Notes under the pieces: generated by a model | Told to the model about the DNA's origin: nothing | Databases searched by the model: none | The model's input: only the letters and a program-made list of their open reading frames with translations | Position numbers and translations under genes: made by a program | In this document: in pieces, positions 50,370-59,703 of the stretch | How positions within the stretch are numbered: position 1 is the first letter of the stretch | Layout of the letters: the number at the start of each line of letters is the position of its first letter | Source of the DNA: [Pasteurella] aerogenes | GTDB taxonomy: Bacteria > Pseudomonadota > Gammaproteobacteria > Enterobacterales > Pasteurellaceae | Direction of reading: 5' to 3' | Assembly: GCA_900637275.1 (NCBI GenBank) | Contig: LR134362.1 | Span: 1,426,001-1,490,000, forward strand | Length of the DNA: 64,000 nt

Positions 50370-51788
50370 TTAATAAGCCCCATCTCTTCTTAACACAACA
50401 TTTACGGTTTTAAACAAAATAGCAATATCATTCCAAAGAGACCAATTTTTTACATACCAAGAGTCAAAATAAACGCGAGTTTCATAATCTACATCATTAC
50501 GACCACTTACTTGCCAAAGCCCTGTCATCCCAGGTTTTGCCATTAAGTAGTAATCCACATCCTCTTCATAACGCTCTAACTCATCTTTAATAATTGGGCG
50601 TGGACCGACTAAACTCATTTCGCCCTTTAACACATTAAATAGCTGTGGTAATTCATCTAAACTTGTTTTACGAATAAACGCCCCCACTTTCGTAATGCGA
50701 GGATCATTTCTCAGTTTAAAATCTTTATCCCATTCTGCCTTAGCCTCAGGATCAGTTGCTAACAAATGCTCTAAAACTTCTTTAGAGTTGACTACCATTG
50801 AACGGAATTTTAAGCATTTAAATTCTTTACCATTACGTCCAATGCGTGGATGCCCATAAATGGCATTACCACCATCTTTTTTGATTAAGAAATAAAGTAT
50901 TAATAAGACAGGAGAAAGTACGGTAATAATTGCAAGTGATCCGATAATATCCATTGTTCGTTTTAAAATACGCGAAGATCGTTTGGCTAAGTTATTATTA
51001 ATACGAAGTAATAACATTTCGTGGCTAAATAAAAAAGACATATCTGTGCCATATAAAGGGACACCACGTATATTTGGGATAACTGACACCGAACGACATT
51101 TATTTCTTGCTAAATATCTTAACCAATAGTCTAACATTGTTTCATCATCTAATGCTAAAATAAACTGAGTATTTGTTTTATCTATATTATTTAGTGATTT
51201 TAATAAATCTTGTCCTTGAATATTAACAATTGAGATTCCATATATATCATCCTCTTTAATCTCATCAGAAGATACAAAATAGCGTAAATAAAACCCTAAA
51301 TAAGTTTCAGTATTTAAAGCCTTTGAAACTTCTTTTGCATTTGTTCCAGAACCAATAATAACCGTATGTTTCTTGTACCAACCTGATTTTATTAATATTT
51401 TCTTTAAAAAAATTCGAAATGTAGGAGTAAGTATAAAAATGACAATCCATGTAAGAACCCATAATGTTCTCGAAACATAAAGCTTTGACAACGCAATAAT
51501 TGACAATTCAATAATAAAGAAAATTAATAACGTCCTAAAAATCTCTTTTAATTCAAACCAAAATGGTTTTCGGTAAGTATAATGACGCAATCGGATCCAA
51601 AACCAAGTAACACAAACTAAAGCAGTAAATAAATGCACCCGTATGTAGTCATCAACTTGCTCAAGGGGAAAATAAACTCGCCCTTCCCCAAAGAAAGACA
51701 GTAAAAATAGCGCAATAAAAAGTGCCCCTAAGAGTGATATAAAATCACCACATAAAAGTAAAAATTTACTTAATATTACTTTATTCAT
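50370..51788 (-). CDS. wbaP: Undecaprenyl-phosphate galactose phosphotransferase WbaP
   Basis: Starts the repeat unit by moving galactose-1-phosphate from UDP-galactose to undecaprenyl phosphate. It has four N-terminal transmembrane segments, a soluble CoA-binding-like middle (TVIIGSGTNAKEVSKALN), a fifth hydrophobic segment near residue 285 and the C-terminal catalytic domain with KCLKFRSMV and RKTSLDELPQLFNVLKGEMS then LVGPRPI. The length of 472 residues fits the large WbaP type rather than the short PglC type. H. influenzae HI0872 is the likely equivalent. Confidence 0.92.
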   Translation of the reverse strand: MNKVILSKFLLLCGDFISLLGALFIALFLLSFFGEGRVYFPLEQVDDYIRVHLFTALVCVTWFWIRLRHYTYRKPFWFELKEIFRTLLIFFIIELSIIALSKLYVSRTLWVLTWIVIFILTPTFRIFLKKILIKSGWYKKHTVIIGSGTNAKEVSKALNTETYLGFYLRYFVSSDEIKEDDIYGISIVNIQGQDLLKSLNNIDKTNTQFILALDDETMLDYWLRYLARNKCRSVSVIPNIRGVPLYGTDMSFLFSHEMLLLRINNNLAKRSSRILKRTMDIIGSLAIITVLSPVLLILYFLIKKDGGNAIYGHPRIGRNGKEFKCLKFRSMVVNSKEVLEHLLATDPEAKAEWDKDFKLRNDPRITKVGAFIRKTSLDELPQLFNVLKGEMSLVGPRPIIKDELERYEEDVDYYLMAKPGMTGLWQVSGRNDVDYETRVYFDSWYVKNWSLWNDIAILFKTVNVVLRRDGAY

Positions 51789-51898
51789 AAAGCTCCTTAT
51801 TATTCACCTTACCTGGCGAATCAAAAATAATATTTCATATAATTACTTCTTTTATCAAAGAAAAATCAACTTACTTTAAATTTAAAATACCGAACTTA
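51789..51898. other. AT-rich gap inside the polysaccharide cluster
   Basis: A 110-base gap with no gene, the longest inside the cluster. It may hold a second promoter for wbaP. I see no terminator. Confidence 0.3.
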
Positions 51899-52843
51899 TC
51901 ACTTTTTATGTAATTCTTGAATAAATGAAACCACCTCAGGATATTTTGCTAAATCAAATTTTCTGGAAAATAAATGCCCCTTTGATTTTGCATTAAGTAG
52001 TTGGTCTAAATCCCATTTAGAAGATGTCCAAGTATGTGGAGAACCATCCCACCAATTAATATAACGAAGGTTTCCCTGAAAATCTTCAGGTTTATCCTGA
52101 ATTTTCTCTGAAAAATAGATTTTTCCCATCATATCTAACTTTAATAACATAGTTGGAAGAAAAATTTCATCCCCTAATATTGAATATCTAAATGCTCTTT
52201 GGATAAAATCTTTTTCAGCTAATATCCGAGATATACTTTCTTTATCTAAGCTAACCCAATTTGATGCGTATCCTACCTTTAAACTATATTTCTTAAGAAG
52301 ATCGATACCTAGCCAAGATTGTATATGTTTTTCAAGATAACGATATCCTGATAATAATTTTCTTAATATTTTATTAGAAAAAGTTCGTGAACTAATATCT
52401 GAAAAGAAATGATAGTATTTCAATCTCTCTTCAACTTTATTGTTGAGTGCAATAGAATCATCAACTAGTGAAAGAAAGATTTTATTTTGATTTTGCTCAA
52501 AGAATATATAGATATCTTCATTACTAGCCAAAGGTAAATCAGAACCGGATATTAAATGGTAATAGCTATAATCACCTTTACTCGTAGCGACTTCAAAAAG
52601 ATCCAATTCTGCCTCAATCTGAGAATATCCTCCCCAATAAATTTTACGACGTTCAACAAAGAAAATAGACGATTTACTCACTGTACTTTTAAGTTTACAT
52701 TCCCACTCAGATGAAAAATCAGCCTTCCCATCAATTAAGATGAAAATATCGTGATAAGTATAGTCTAGTAACGAAACTAAAAAAGCTAATTGTTCAAACT
52801 GATTATGAGCAATAATTAAGTATGCATGCTTATTAACTTTCAT
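51899..52843 (-). CDS. Core-2/I-branching-type glycosyltransferase (GT14-like)
   Basis: A 314-residue glycosyltransferase of the Core-2/I-branching beta-1,6-N-acetylglucosaminyltransferase type. The start MKVNKHAYLIIAHNQFEQL and the motif YYHLISGSDLPLASNEDIY near residue 88 are characteristic. No membrane segment is seen. I chose ATG 52843 because it overlaps the tarJ stop as TAATG. H. influenzae lsgB-region genes differ. The donor cannot be told, but UDP-sugars are usual. Confidence 0.82.
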   Translation of the reverse strand: MKVNKHAYLIIAHNQFEQLAFLVSLLDYTYHDIFILIDGKADFSSEWECKLKSTVSKSSIFFVERRKIYWGGYSQIEAELDLFEVATSKGDYSYYHLISGSDLPLASNEDIYIFFEQNQNKIFLSLVDDSIALNNKVEERLKYYHFFSDISSRTFSNKILRKLLSGYRYLEKHIQSWLGIDLLKKYSLKVGYASNWVSLDKESISRILAEKDFIQRAFRYSILGDEIFLPTMLLKLDMMGKIYFSEKIQDKPEDFQGNLRYINWWDGSPHTWTSSKWDLDQLLNAKSKGHLFSRKFDLAKYPEVVSFIQELHKK

Positions 52844-53865
52844 TACATATTCCATTTAAAAACTGTTTTGAATGAAGTTGTTAAATCTGTATCAAATACA
52901 CGATAAATATCATTAATATTTTTAACAGGCTCATCTTCGAAAATAATATTTTTTAAACGATTTTGAATCCGTTTATTAGACATCATCTCAACAGCTTTTT
53001 CGAAATCAATACGACCAGAGCGAGAAGACCCAATTACACTTAGGCCTTTTTCAAGCACTTCTCTTGTATTAATGGCAATTTTATTATCACTCACTCCCAT
53101 TAAAATAACTGTCCCTTGTGGATTAATATACTTAATAATATCATCGATCGCATATTCACTACCTGAGCCACCACAACATTCAAAAGCGTGATCAAAAGAT
53201 AAATCTTCTGGTAAATCAGCTGTTAAATAAGTTGAATCAACAAAGTTAAACATATTTAATTTTTCATAATTACGACCAATTACCGTAATTTGTATATCTG
53301 GAAAGAGATAATTTAAAACCGTTGCAGTAACATATCCCAAACTACCATCTCCAATAATTGCAATTTGTTCACGTCTAGGGTGGGCAATAATATCAAAACG
53401 AGCCACTGCATGCATACACACACTGACAAACTCTGAAATAACTGCAACAGAGTCTTCTATATCGTCATATTTAACGACCCTATCTGGTGGCAATTGTATA
53501 ATCTCTTGCATAAAACCATCGAAACCACTCGAAAGAAAACGCGTGTCTTTCATATAGTTTTCATAAAAATATTCATCACTTGCTTTCGGAGGCTGATTTG
53601 GAATCATCACTACCTTTTGGCCCACAGGAAAAGTATTCGTTGGGTCAGAAACTACAACACCACAAGATTCATGAATTAATGCCATAGGAAGTTTTTTTGC
53701 TAAAATTTTAGGATCTCGTTTTCCTTGGAAATAACGCTGATCTGCATGACACAAAGCCATATACAATGGCTTTATCAAGACCTTATTATTCTCATTAATT
53801 GAAATATCTTCATATTTAATAGTAATATTTTTAGGTCTCACAAGTTGAAACACTTGATTAAGCAT
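52843..53865 (-). CDS. tarJ: Ribulose-5-phosphate reductase TarJ
   Basis: A zinc-type alcohol dehydrogenase that reduces ribulose 5-phosphate to ribitol 5-phosphate with NADPH. It matches Gram-positive TarJ closely along its length: YMALCHADQRYFQGKRDP, KLPMALIHESCG, KVVMIPNQPP, FLSSGFDGFMQE, the nucleotide site IAIIGDGSLGYV and the HAFECCGGSGSEYAI region. The length of 340 residues fits. It directly follows tarI (no gap) and overlaps the next glycosyltransferase. In H. influenzae types a and b this activity is fused with the transferase (Bcs1/Acs1); here they are separate. Confidence 0.9.
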   Translation of the reverse strand: MLNQVFQLVRPKNITIKYEDISINENNKVLIKPLYMALCHADQRYFQGKRDPKILAKKLPMALIHESCGVVVSDPTNTFPVGQKVVMIPNQPPKASDEYFYENYMKDTRFLSSGFDGFMQEIIQLPPDRVVKYDDIEDSVAVISEFVSVCMHAVARFDIIAHPRREQIAIIGDGSLGYVTATVLNYLFPDIQITVIGRNYEKLNMFNFVDSTYLTADLPEDLSFDHAFECCGGSGSEYAIDDIIKYINPQGTVILMGVSDNKIAINTREVLEKGLSVIGSSRSGRIDFEKAVEMMSNKRIQNRLKNIIFEDEPVKNINDIYRVFDTDLTTSFKTVFKWNM

Positions 53866-54573
53866 TTACACCTCCTCTAGCATGCTTCGAGCAATTTTGA
53901 GATCAGTAACTGTAGTAATTTTAATATTAGAATATTCACCTTTTGCTAATGCAACATTTTTACTATTAATTACAAAAATCTTACAAGCGTCTGTCAAAAT
54001 TTCTTTTTGCTCTTCAGATAATGCATAATATAGCTCCAAGAATTCTTGCATTCTAAAAGTTTGTGGTGTTTGGCCTTGATAAAGATATTTGCGCTCAGGA
54101 ATATCTGTAATAATAGTGTTATTTTGACTTTCTACAATTGTGTCTGTTGCTTCAACGACTGTATCAGCAGCATCATTATTAGCTAAAAGTTCAATATTAT
54201 CTTTAATAGTTCTAACCGTTACAAATGGACGTACAGAATCATGAGTGACAATAATGTCATCCTTTGTAATTGGTTTAATAGAATCAATTTTTTTGATAAT
54301 ATTTTCAATAGTCGTATTTCTATCATGACCACCTTCAGTAATAATAATTCTATCAAGATACTGACTTAAGTGCTTATCTAATAAATCTTCTGTATAAGTA
54401 ACCCAATCAGGGTGAATACCTAATACAATTTTATCAAAATCTGGTACTAGCAAAAATTTTTCAATAGTATGAATCAAAATCGGCTTTGAGCCTAGCTCTA
54501 AAAATTGTTTTGGCATATCAGTAATGCCCATACGAGTGCCTTTACCACCCGCTAAAATACCTGCGTAGATCAT
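53866..54573 (-). CDS. tarI: Ribitol-5-phosphate cytidylyltransferase TarI
   Basis: Makes CDP-ribitol from CTP and ribitol 5-phosphate. It is an IspD-like nucleotidyltransferase: MIYAGILAGGKGTRMG at the N-terminus is the CTP site, then PKQFLELGSKPILIHTIEKF, HDSVRPFV and YQGQTPQTFR. I chose ATG 54573 (235 residues); an upstream in-frame start at 54585 is possible. IspD itself is a paralogue but is not expected beside TarJ. It lies 18 bases after wzy. Confidence 0.9.
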   Translation of the reverse strand: MIYAGILAGGKGTRMGITDMPKQFLELGSKPILIHTIEKFLLVPDFDKIVLGIHPDWVTYTEDLLDKHLSQYLDRIIITEGGHDRNTTIENIIKKIDSIKPITKDDIIVTHDSVRPFVTVRTIKDNIELLANNDAADTVVEATDTIVESQNNTIITDIPERKYLYQGQTPQTFRMQEFLELYYALSEEQKEILTDACKIFVINSKNVALAKGEYSNIKITTVTDLKIARSMLEEV

Positions 54574-54591
54574 AATTAACCTCAATATTAA

Positions 54592-55824
54592 TTATTTACT
54601 TTTATAAAAAAGTATAGAGTATGATAGTCCACAAACAAACAAGAATAGTGGTGTAGTGTCAATAATTGTACTAAATAACAAGCCTAACCAAAGTAAAATA
54701 AGAAATTTAATATAAGATACTGTTTTTTTACATAATAATAATAGAGATGGTAGAAAGCATAATAAAAATAATACTACGCCACCCTGTACTAAAATACTAA
54801 AAATCCCATTGCTATATCCTACATTAGGTCTAAATACCATATTCATATACTGAATAATAGGTTCAAGATTACGATATCCATGTCCTAAAAATGGGCTATC
54901 TACCCATGCTTTTGCACCTGCAAAGATGTCATCAATTCTCATCAATGCCGAGCTAGTTTTAGCTTTATCCAACCCCAGATCATATAAAAAAGACAAGGTA
55001 TAACCAATAATAATTGGACTAAAAAAAATAAGTATCAATAAATTATTCCTTGTCATCTTCCCTACAAAATAGATTCTATAAAGAACAAGGAGAGCCGAAA
55101 TAAAAATACCTGTAGTAGAAAACGTTGTTCCTATAGTTAAAAGTATAAGTAAAATCTTATAAAGTTTATACTCATAATCTAAAAACAAGAGTAATGCAAG
55201 AGTAATTACCAAAATAAAATTAAACATTGGACCTTCTACAAAAAAGGCTGTATTGCGCCATCCAGAAAATCCTAATAAATAAATTTCTTGAGTTTCAAAA
55301 TAAACACCCCAATATCCTCTAATGGGTAAGAAATCCATATCTGTAGCCCAAGTTACAGGGAGCTCCATTGTTGGATGAATAATATGCAATATACTTCCAA
55401 AGAACCAAAAAATCAATGAGACACTACAAATAAGTAAAACTAATTGGATAAACTTTTTAAAAAGTTTATCTATTTTATGGTTTATTAAATAAATACTAAC
55501 TAAAATCCAAAAACTAGGTAATAATAAGATTAAGTTAAAGAAATAGCTAAGCAATCCATCTACAATTAAAAACGTATTGTAAAATAACAACATACCTACA
55601 AATAACAAATAAATAAAAAAAGCTATCAACTCTTTTTTATGCAAATAGAAAGACTTTATATTTATTAAAATAAGAGATATAACATTTAGAAAAATAAGAA
55701 TACGAAAAAGTCTGTCCGGATTCTCGTCACCAAACACATGAACAAACACGCTTCTCATGGTGACTAGAATTAGGAAACATAACAAATACTCTAAAAATGA
55801 ATTTAATGCTTTAGCCAACATCAT
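54592..55824 (-). CDS. wzy: O-antigen polymerase-like protein Wzy
   Basis: A 410-residue hydrophobic protein with about eleven transmembrane segments and a large loop before the last few (WATDMDFLPIRGYWGVY). This topology and its place in a wzx-wzz cluster suggest the repeat-unit polymerase. The sequence is as divergent as usual for Wzy, so I rely on topology and context. I chose ATG 55824 (MMLAKALNSFLEYL); a TTG at 55833 also opens the frame. Marked AT-richness. Confidence 0.72.
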   Translation of the reverse strand: MMLAKALNSFLEYLLCFLILVTMRSVFVHVFGDENPDRLFRILIFLNVISLILINIKSFYLHKKELIAFFIYLLFVGMLLFYNTFLIVDGLLSYFFNLILLLPSFWILVSIYLINHKIDKLFKKFIQLVLLICSVSLIFWFFGSILHIIHPTMELPVTWATDMDFLPIRGYWGVYFETQEIYLLGFSGWRNTAFFVEGPMFNFILVITLALLLFLDYEYKLYKILLILLTIGTTFSTTGIFISALLVLYRIYFVGKMTRNNLLILIFFSPIIIGYTLSFLYDLGLDKAKTSSALMRIDDIFAGAKAWVDSPFLGHGYRNLEPIIQYMNMVFRPNVGYSNGIFSILVQGGVVLFLLCFLPSLLLLCKKTVSYIKFLILLWLGLLFSTIIDTTPLFLFVCGLSYSILFYKSK

Positions 55825-55837
55825 CTTAACCAAAAAA

Positions 55838-56830
55838 TTATTTCCTAATATTTATTTTATAGAAATAGCTCAAAATACTGAAAAATGTATAATTACTTTT
55901 TCTTAATATTAAGAGTTTTTTCCCTGTGCTTAACTGAATAAACAAAGGGTTCTTGCTTTTGAGTTCTTTCTCAAAAAGTAAAAAATCGACCTTTGCTTTT
56001 CTAGTATCTGACATCGCAAGATAAATATTAGAGTGAATTGAAATAACTTCTAAAATAAGTTTTTTTAATAGCTCATACTCAATTTTACTAGCTGAATTAT
56101 AATTATTAAAAAAAGATATTAGAGAAAAAATTACTTTTTTATGCATACTCACATTTTTAATGTAACTATTTATATTAACGCTTTGATTTGGCATACCTAA
56201 ACGATACTTATATACAGGCTTATCAAAATAAGATACTGTTTTTATAAATGGCATAGGAAACGTATTGTACTCAAGATCAACATAAAAACAATTTTCATCA
56301 ATAAAAATATTATTTTTTCGTAAAATTTCGGTTTTTATCGTGATTGAATGCATCGAAGGAATACAATTAATTTCTTTCAAAAATTTCTCATACTGGTAGG
56401 TTTGATTAAGTAAGAGTACATTATAGGAAACAACTTCTTGCTCAGAAGTATCCATATATATTTTAATAAAAGGAGATATAACTTGATCATCATCAATAGA
56501 TGCTAAATAACTAACAAGATCGGCTAAATTTTCAGGAATAACCCAATCATCCGCATCAACAACCTTAAAGTATTTTCCTCTAGCTACTCTAATACCTGCA
56601 TTAATTGTTGAGCCATGTCCACCATTTTCTTTATCAATAACAGTAATAATATTTGGAAAGTCACTTTTAAATTTATTGGCCACTGCTAATGTATCATCTT
56701 TAGAACCATCATTTACTATAACAACTTCCAATTGCTCTCTGTTAGGAATAGAAACCATAGTTGGAATTGATTCCAATAAAAAATACTGTGCATTGTAAGA
56801 AGGAACAACTATACTTAATACTTTAGTCAT
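55838..56830 (-). CDS. Family 2 glycosyltransferase A
   Basis: A GT-A fold transferase. Signature: LSIVVPSYNAQYFL at the N-terminus, VVIVNDGSKDDTL, then ENGGHGSTINAGIRVA and the DxD-like VDADDWV at about residues 93-99. Length 330 residues; the C-terminal half is basic and not conserved. It starts 10 bases after the next glycosyltransferase upstream. Donor and linkage unknown. Confidence 0.88.
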   Translation of the reverse strand: MTKVLSIVVPSYNAQYFLLESIPTMVSIPNREQLEVVIVNDGSKDDTLAVANKFKSDFPNIITVIDKENGGHGSTINAGIRVARGKYFKVVDADDWVIPENLADLVSYLASIDDDQVISPFIKIYMDTSEQEVVSYNVLLLNQTYQYEKFLKEINCIPSMHSITIKTEILRKNNIFIDENCFYVDLEYNTFPMPFIKTVSYFDKPVYKYRLGMPNQSVNINSYIKNVSMHKKVIFSLISFFNNYNSASKIEYELLKKLILEVISIHSNIYLAMSDTRKAKVDFLLFEKELKSKNPLFIQLSTGKKLLILRKSNYTFFSILSYFYKINIRK

Positions 56831-56839
56831 AAAATCAAC

Positions 56840-57811
56840 CTAATTATTTCTATGTTTGAAAAGGGTTACTGCCCAACGATATATATACACATTAAAATAT
56901 AAAGCTAAAAACATTAGCTTTCTATTAATTCTAAAGTTTGGAGATGTAAGAATTAATTTATTATATTTTTTAAGCTCCTGAGTAAGGTCGGCAACTAGCT
57001 TTCTTTCTGATAAGAATCTGTCAGAGATAACAAGAGAATCTAAAACATAAAAATAAGACCAGCATAATCTTCTTTTAGCACTATCTATAATTCGTGGATA
57101 TTTTTTCTTTATAATATTTAAGTTTTGCTTATACGCATCAATAACATCTAATGTTTTTATTGAAAAACTCTGTTTGGTTATGCTACCTGTTCTATGAAAA
57201 TAGTAATATTTTCTCTCATTTGTTATTGATATTCTATTACATTTATCTAACAACTTTACAATAATGAAAGCGTCTTCTGAAGTTCGACCTACTTCATATT
57301 TTAAGTCATTAAATAACTCTTTTTTATATAACTTATTAACTGCAGTAACAGAAGTCAATTTAGCATCTAATACAATTTGAATAGCCCTCTCAGGTTCAAC
57401 AACAAAATGCTGAATATTCTTCTCTTGGCTTTGTTGAGCTGTAGCGTGAATATTATATAAACCACACATAGCAATATCTGCATTATCATTTTTAATATTC
57501 CTGTATAATAGATCATACATATCCAAATCAATATAATCATCACTATCAATAAAGCCAATATAATTCCCCTTAGCTTTATCAATACCTAAATTTCTTGCTG
57601 AGGATAAACCTCCATTCTCTTTATGATATACAACAACTCTAGGATCTTTCAAAGCGAGATCATCACAAAGTTCCCCACTTCCATCCGTTGAACCATCATT
57701 AACAAGAATAACTTCAATATTCTTATAAGTCTGATTTATAACTGATTCAAAACATTTTTCTAAATAATCTTTAACGTTATATACAGGAATAACAATACTA
57801 ATTAAATCCAT
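56840..57811 (-). CDS. Family 2 glycosyltransferase B
   Basis: A GT-A fold transferase: ISIVIPVYNVKDYLEKC, VILVNDGSTDGSGELCD, then ENGGLSSARNLGIDKAKG and the metal motif FIDSDDYID at about residues 88-96. Length 323 residues. It is related to, but clearly different from, glycosyltransferase A; together they would add two sugars of the repeat unit. Donor unknown. Confidence 0.9.
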   Translation of the reverse strand: MDLISIVIPVYNVKDYLEKCFESVINQTYKNIEVILVNDGSTDGSGELCDDLALKDPRVVVYHKENGGLSSARNLGIDKAKGNYIGFIDSDDYIDLDMYDLLYRNIKNDNADIAMCGLYNIHATAQQSQEKNIQHFVVEPERAIQIVLDAKLTSVTAVNKLYKKELFNDLKYEVGRTSEDAFIIVKLLDKCNRISITNERKYYYFHRTGSITKQSFSIKTLDVIDAYKQNLNIIKKKYPRIIDSAKRRLCWSYFYVLDSLVISDRFLSERKLVADLTQELKKYNKLILTSPNFRINRKLMFLALYFNVYIYRWAVTLFKHRNN

Positions 57812-57827
57812 TATTTTTCCTTGTTCA

Positions 57828-58796
57828 TTATAATTTGTTTATCAGTAAATATTTATAAAAGCTATTATTACTATGCAATATTTCATTTGGTAACTTATAT
57901 GTTGTTTTAAACACATGGGTATTTTCAGTAATTTGAGCCCATTTCTCTTGTTCATACAAAGAACCTAAATTTCGTTCTAACCAAAATAAATTCAAATTAG
58001 AAATAGGTACTACATCAATATCACTTTTAATATTCTGGTTTAATTGATAACCCAACTCAAATACATAATCAATCAGTAAATAATCAACTGATAAGTCATA
58101 TTTTTTATAATACTCAAATAGGAAATCTCTAACAAATGTGAAAAGTACACTATTACCAGCAAGTAAAAATGTTTTCCATCTATTTTTAGCCACATTTGGT
58201 GAAAAATCTTCATATTCACCGGTTTTTAAAGAAAAGAAAGTTCTTTCTAACTCACTTACTGGGAAATCTTGCTCTATATAGACTGTAGAATCAATCCAGA
58301 CTCCACCATGTTTTGATAACAAAGCTACTCTCAATAAATCAGCAAATGCCGTATGTGAAATTAAACCTTTTTTTCTTTTTTCTAATAAGAACTTTGGTAA
58401 TTCAACGTATTCTAGTACTGATTCTTCGTCGAGCAGTATAAATCTATATCCATGTAATTCTGCATACTTCTTACTCGATTTTAATGTAGCTTTCACAAGT
58501 TCTGGTGCATTATCATATCCTTGCAACCATAAAGACCAAATAATTTTTTGATTATCAACCGCACTTTTATAAAAGTGATAATCTTTAAGGAAAGCTGAAA
58601 ATTTAGATTTTAAGAAGTCTAGTGTTACTTGATGCCTTTTATTACAAATTATTTGAACATTTTTCGTACCGATAATTCTCAATAGAGCTGGTGAAAACTT
58701 CCCAAATAATTGCCAAAATAGAACATTATCTGGAAAATACCCTCTTTTACTTTTAACATCTTGATAGAATTTTATTGCCTTATTTAAATTATTCAT
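57828..58796 (-). CDS. Capsular-polysaccharide-synthesis-type glycosyltransferase (GT32-like)
   Basis: A transferase of the capsular polysaccharide synthesis family. IIWSLWLQGYDNAPELVKA opens the catalytic domain, and FADLLRVALLSKHGGVWIDS at about residues 165-184 contains the DxD-like GGVWIDSTVY of GT32-like enzymes. I chose ATG 58796 (MNNLNKAIKFYQ); a GTG at 58805 is also in frame. Length 322 residues. Its start overlaps the licD stop by 8 bases. It carries the only exact uptake signal in the polysaccharide region (58558-58566). Confidence 0.85.
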   Translation of the reverse strand: MNNLNKAIKFYQDVKSKRGYFPDNVLFWQLFGKFSPALLRIIGTKNVQIICNKRHQVTLDFLKSKFSAFLKDYHFYKSAVDNQKIIWSLWLQGYDNAPELVKATLKSSKKYAELHGYRFILLDEESVLEYVELPKFLLEKRKKGLISHTAFADLLRVALLSKHGGVWIDSTVYIEQDFPVSELERTFFSLKTGEYEDFSPNVAKNRWKTFLLAGNSVLFTFVRDFLFEYYKKYDLSVDYLLIDYVFELGYQLNQNIKSDIDVVPISNLNLFWLERNLGSLYEQEKWAQITENTHVFKTTYKLPNEILHSNNSFYKYLLINKL

Positions 58797-59628
58797 ACTC
58801 TTCACCCAGTGTTATAATATGATATTGGTGAGGAACTCGAGATTCTTCAGGCGGTAGTTGCATATAATTCTGACCATAAATCGCTTCTAAATATTCGTGG
58901 TATTTTTGTGGCCCTCTTACTTGAATATCTTCAAACTGTAACATAACGCCATCACCGAAATATTCTGTAGGAACTAACTCTCTTAATTTATAAGCCCCTG
59001 TATAATTACCGGAATAATATTCGTTCATATCATATTTAGAGATAACTGATAAATATCTCTTTTGACACATTTCATATTTTAATATTCTTTCAATACTTAT
59101 TACTGATGCTAATTTAATAATTAACTTTTCGATAAATGGTCTATCTAGCTTGTTTTGATTTACAATTTTATCAAATTGAGATAATTGAACTAACATTCGC
59201 GAAAAAAGATAATTTTGTTCATGTAACCATTTTTTTATTGGATTCTTCGGAAGCCCATCAATTGGGAAAATATCAATCCATAAGCTTGCATCTAATTCTT
59301 CGTTACTATATGTCATAATAAGTTTTGTGCTCGAATCTTGCAAATTCATAAAAGCCTTTGTAAAACTAGGAGTGTTCATTTCACTCACGAGTTTATATGG
59401 TGATAGAAATTCACTAGCATCAATTCTCATTAATTTTTCATAATCTTGGCGTGGCATACCAATATCAATATCATCATCCCAAGGGATAAAACCTTTATGC
59501 CTTACAGCCCCCAGTAAGGTTCCTCCTAATATATAGTAATTAAGATTATGTTTATTACAAACTCTTATAAATTCTTTAAAAATATTAAGTTCTTTTCTCT
59601 GAATTAATTTTAATATTTGATTTGACAT
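58789..59628 (-). CDS. licD: LicD-family phosphotransferase
   Basis: LicD proteins transfer phosphocholine or phosphoribitol from a CDP donor to glycans; human FKTN and FKRP add ribitol phosphate. The nucleotidyltransferase motif is very clear: YYILGGTLLGAVRHKGFIPW at about residues 31-50, then DDDIDIGM with the metal aspartates. The length of 279 residues fits. licA, licB and licC are absent, whereas tarI and tarJ lie 4 kb downstream in the same cluster, so CDP-ribitol is the likely donor. The start has no strong ribosome site. Confidence 0.88.
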   Translation of the reverse strand: MSNQILKLIQRKELNIFKEFIRVCNKHNLNYYILGGTLLGAVRHKGFIPWDDDIDIGMPRQDYEKLMRIDASEFLSPYKLVSEMNTPSFTKAFMNLQDSSTKLIMTYSNEELDASLWIDIFPIDGLPKNPIKKWLHEQNYLFSRMLVQLSQFDKIVNQNKLDRPFIEKLIIKLASVISIERILKYEMCQKRYLSVISKYDMNEYYSGNYTGAYKLRELVPTEYFGDGVMLQFEDIQVRGPQKYHEYLEAIYGQNYMQLPPEESRVPHQYHIITLGEEYE

Positions 59629-59703
59629 TTGAATACCCTGCCATTTTCCATATACTAACTTTCATAACTTAAGTAAAAGTATCAATTTAATGAGTAGTAT
59701 ACA

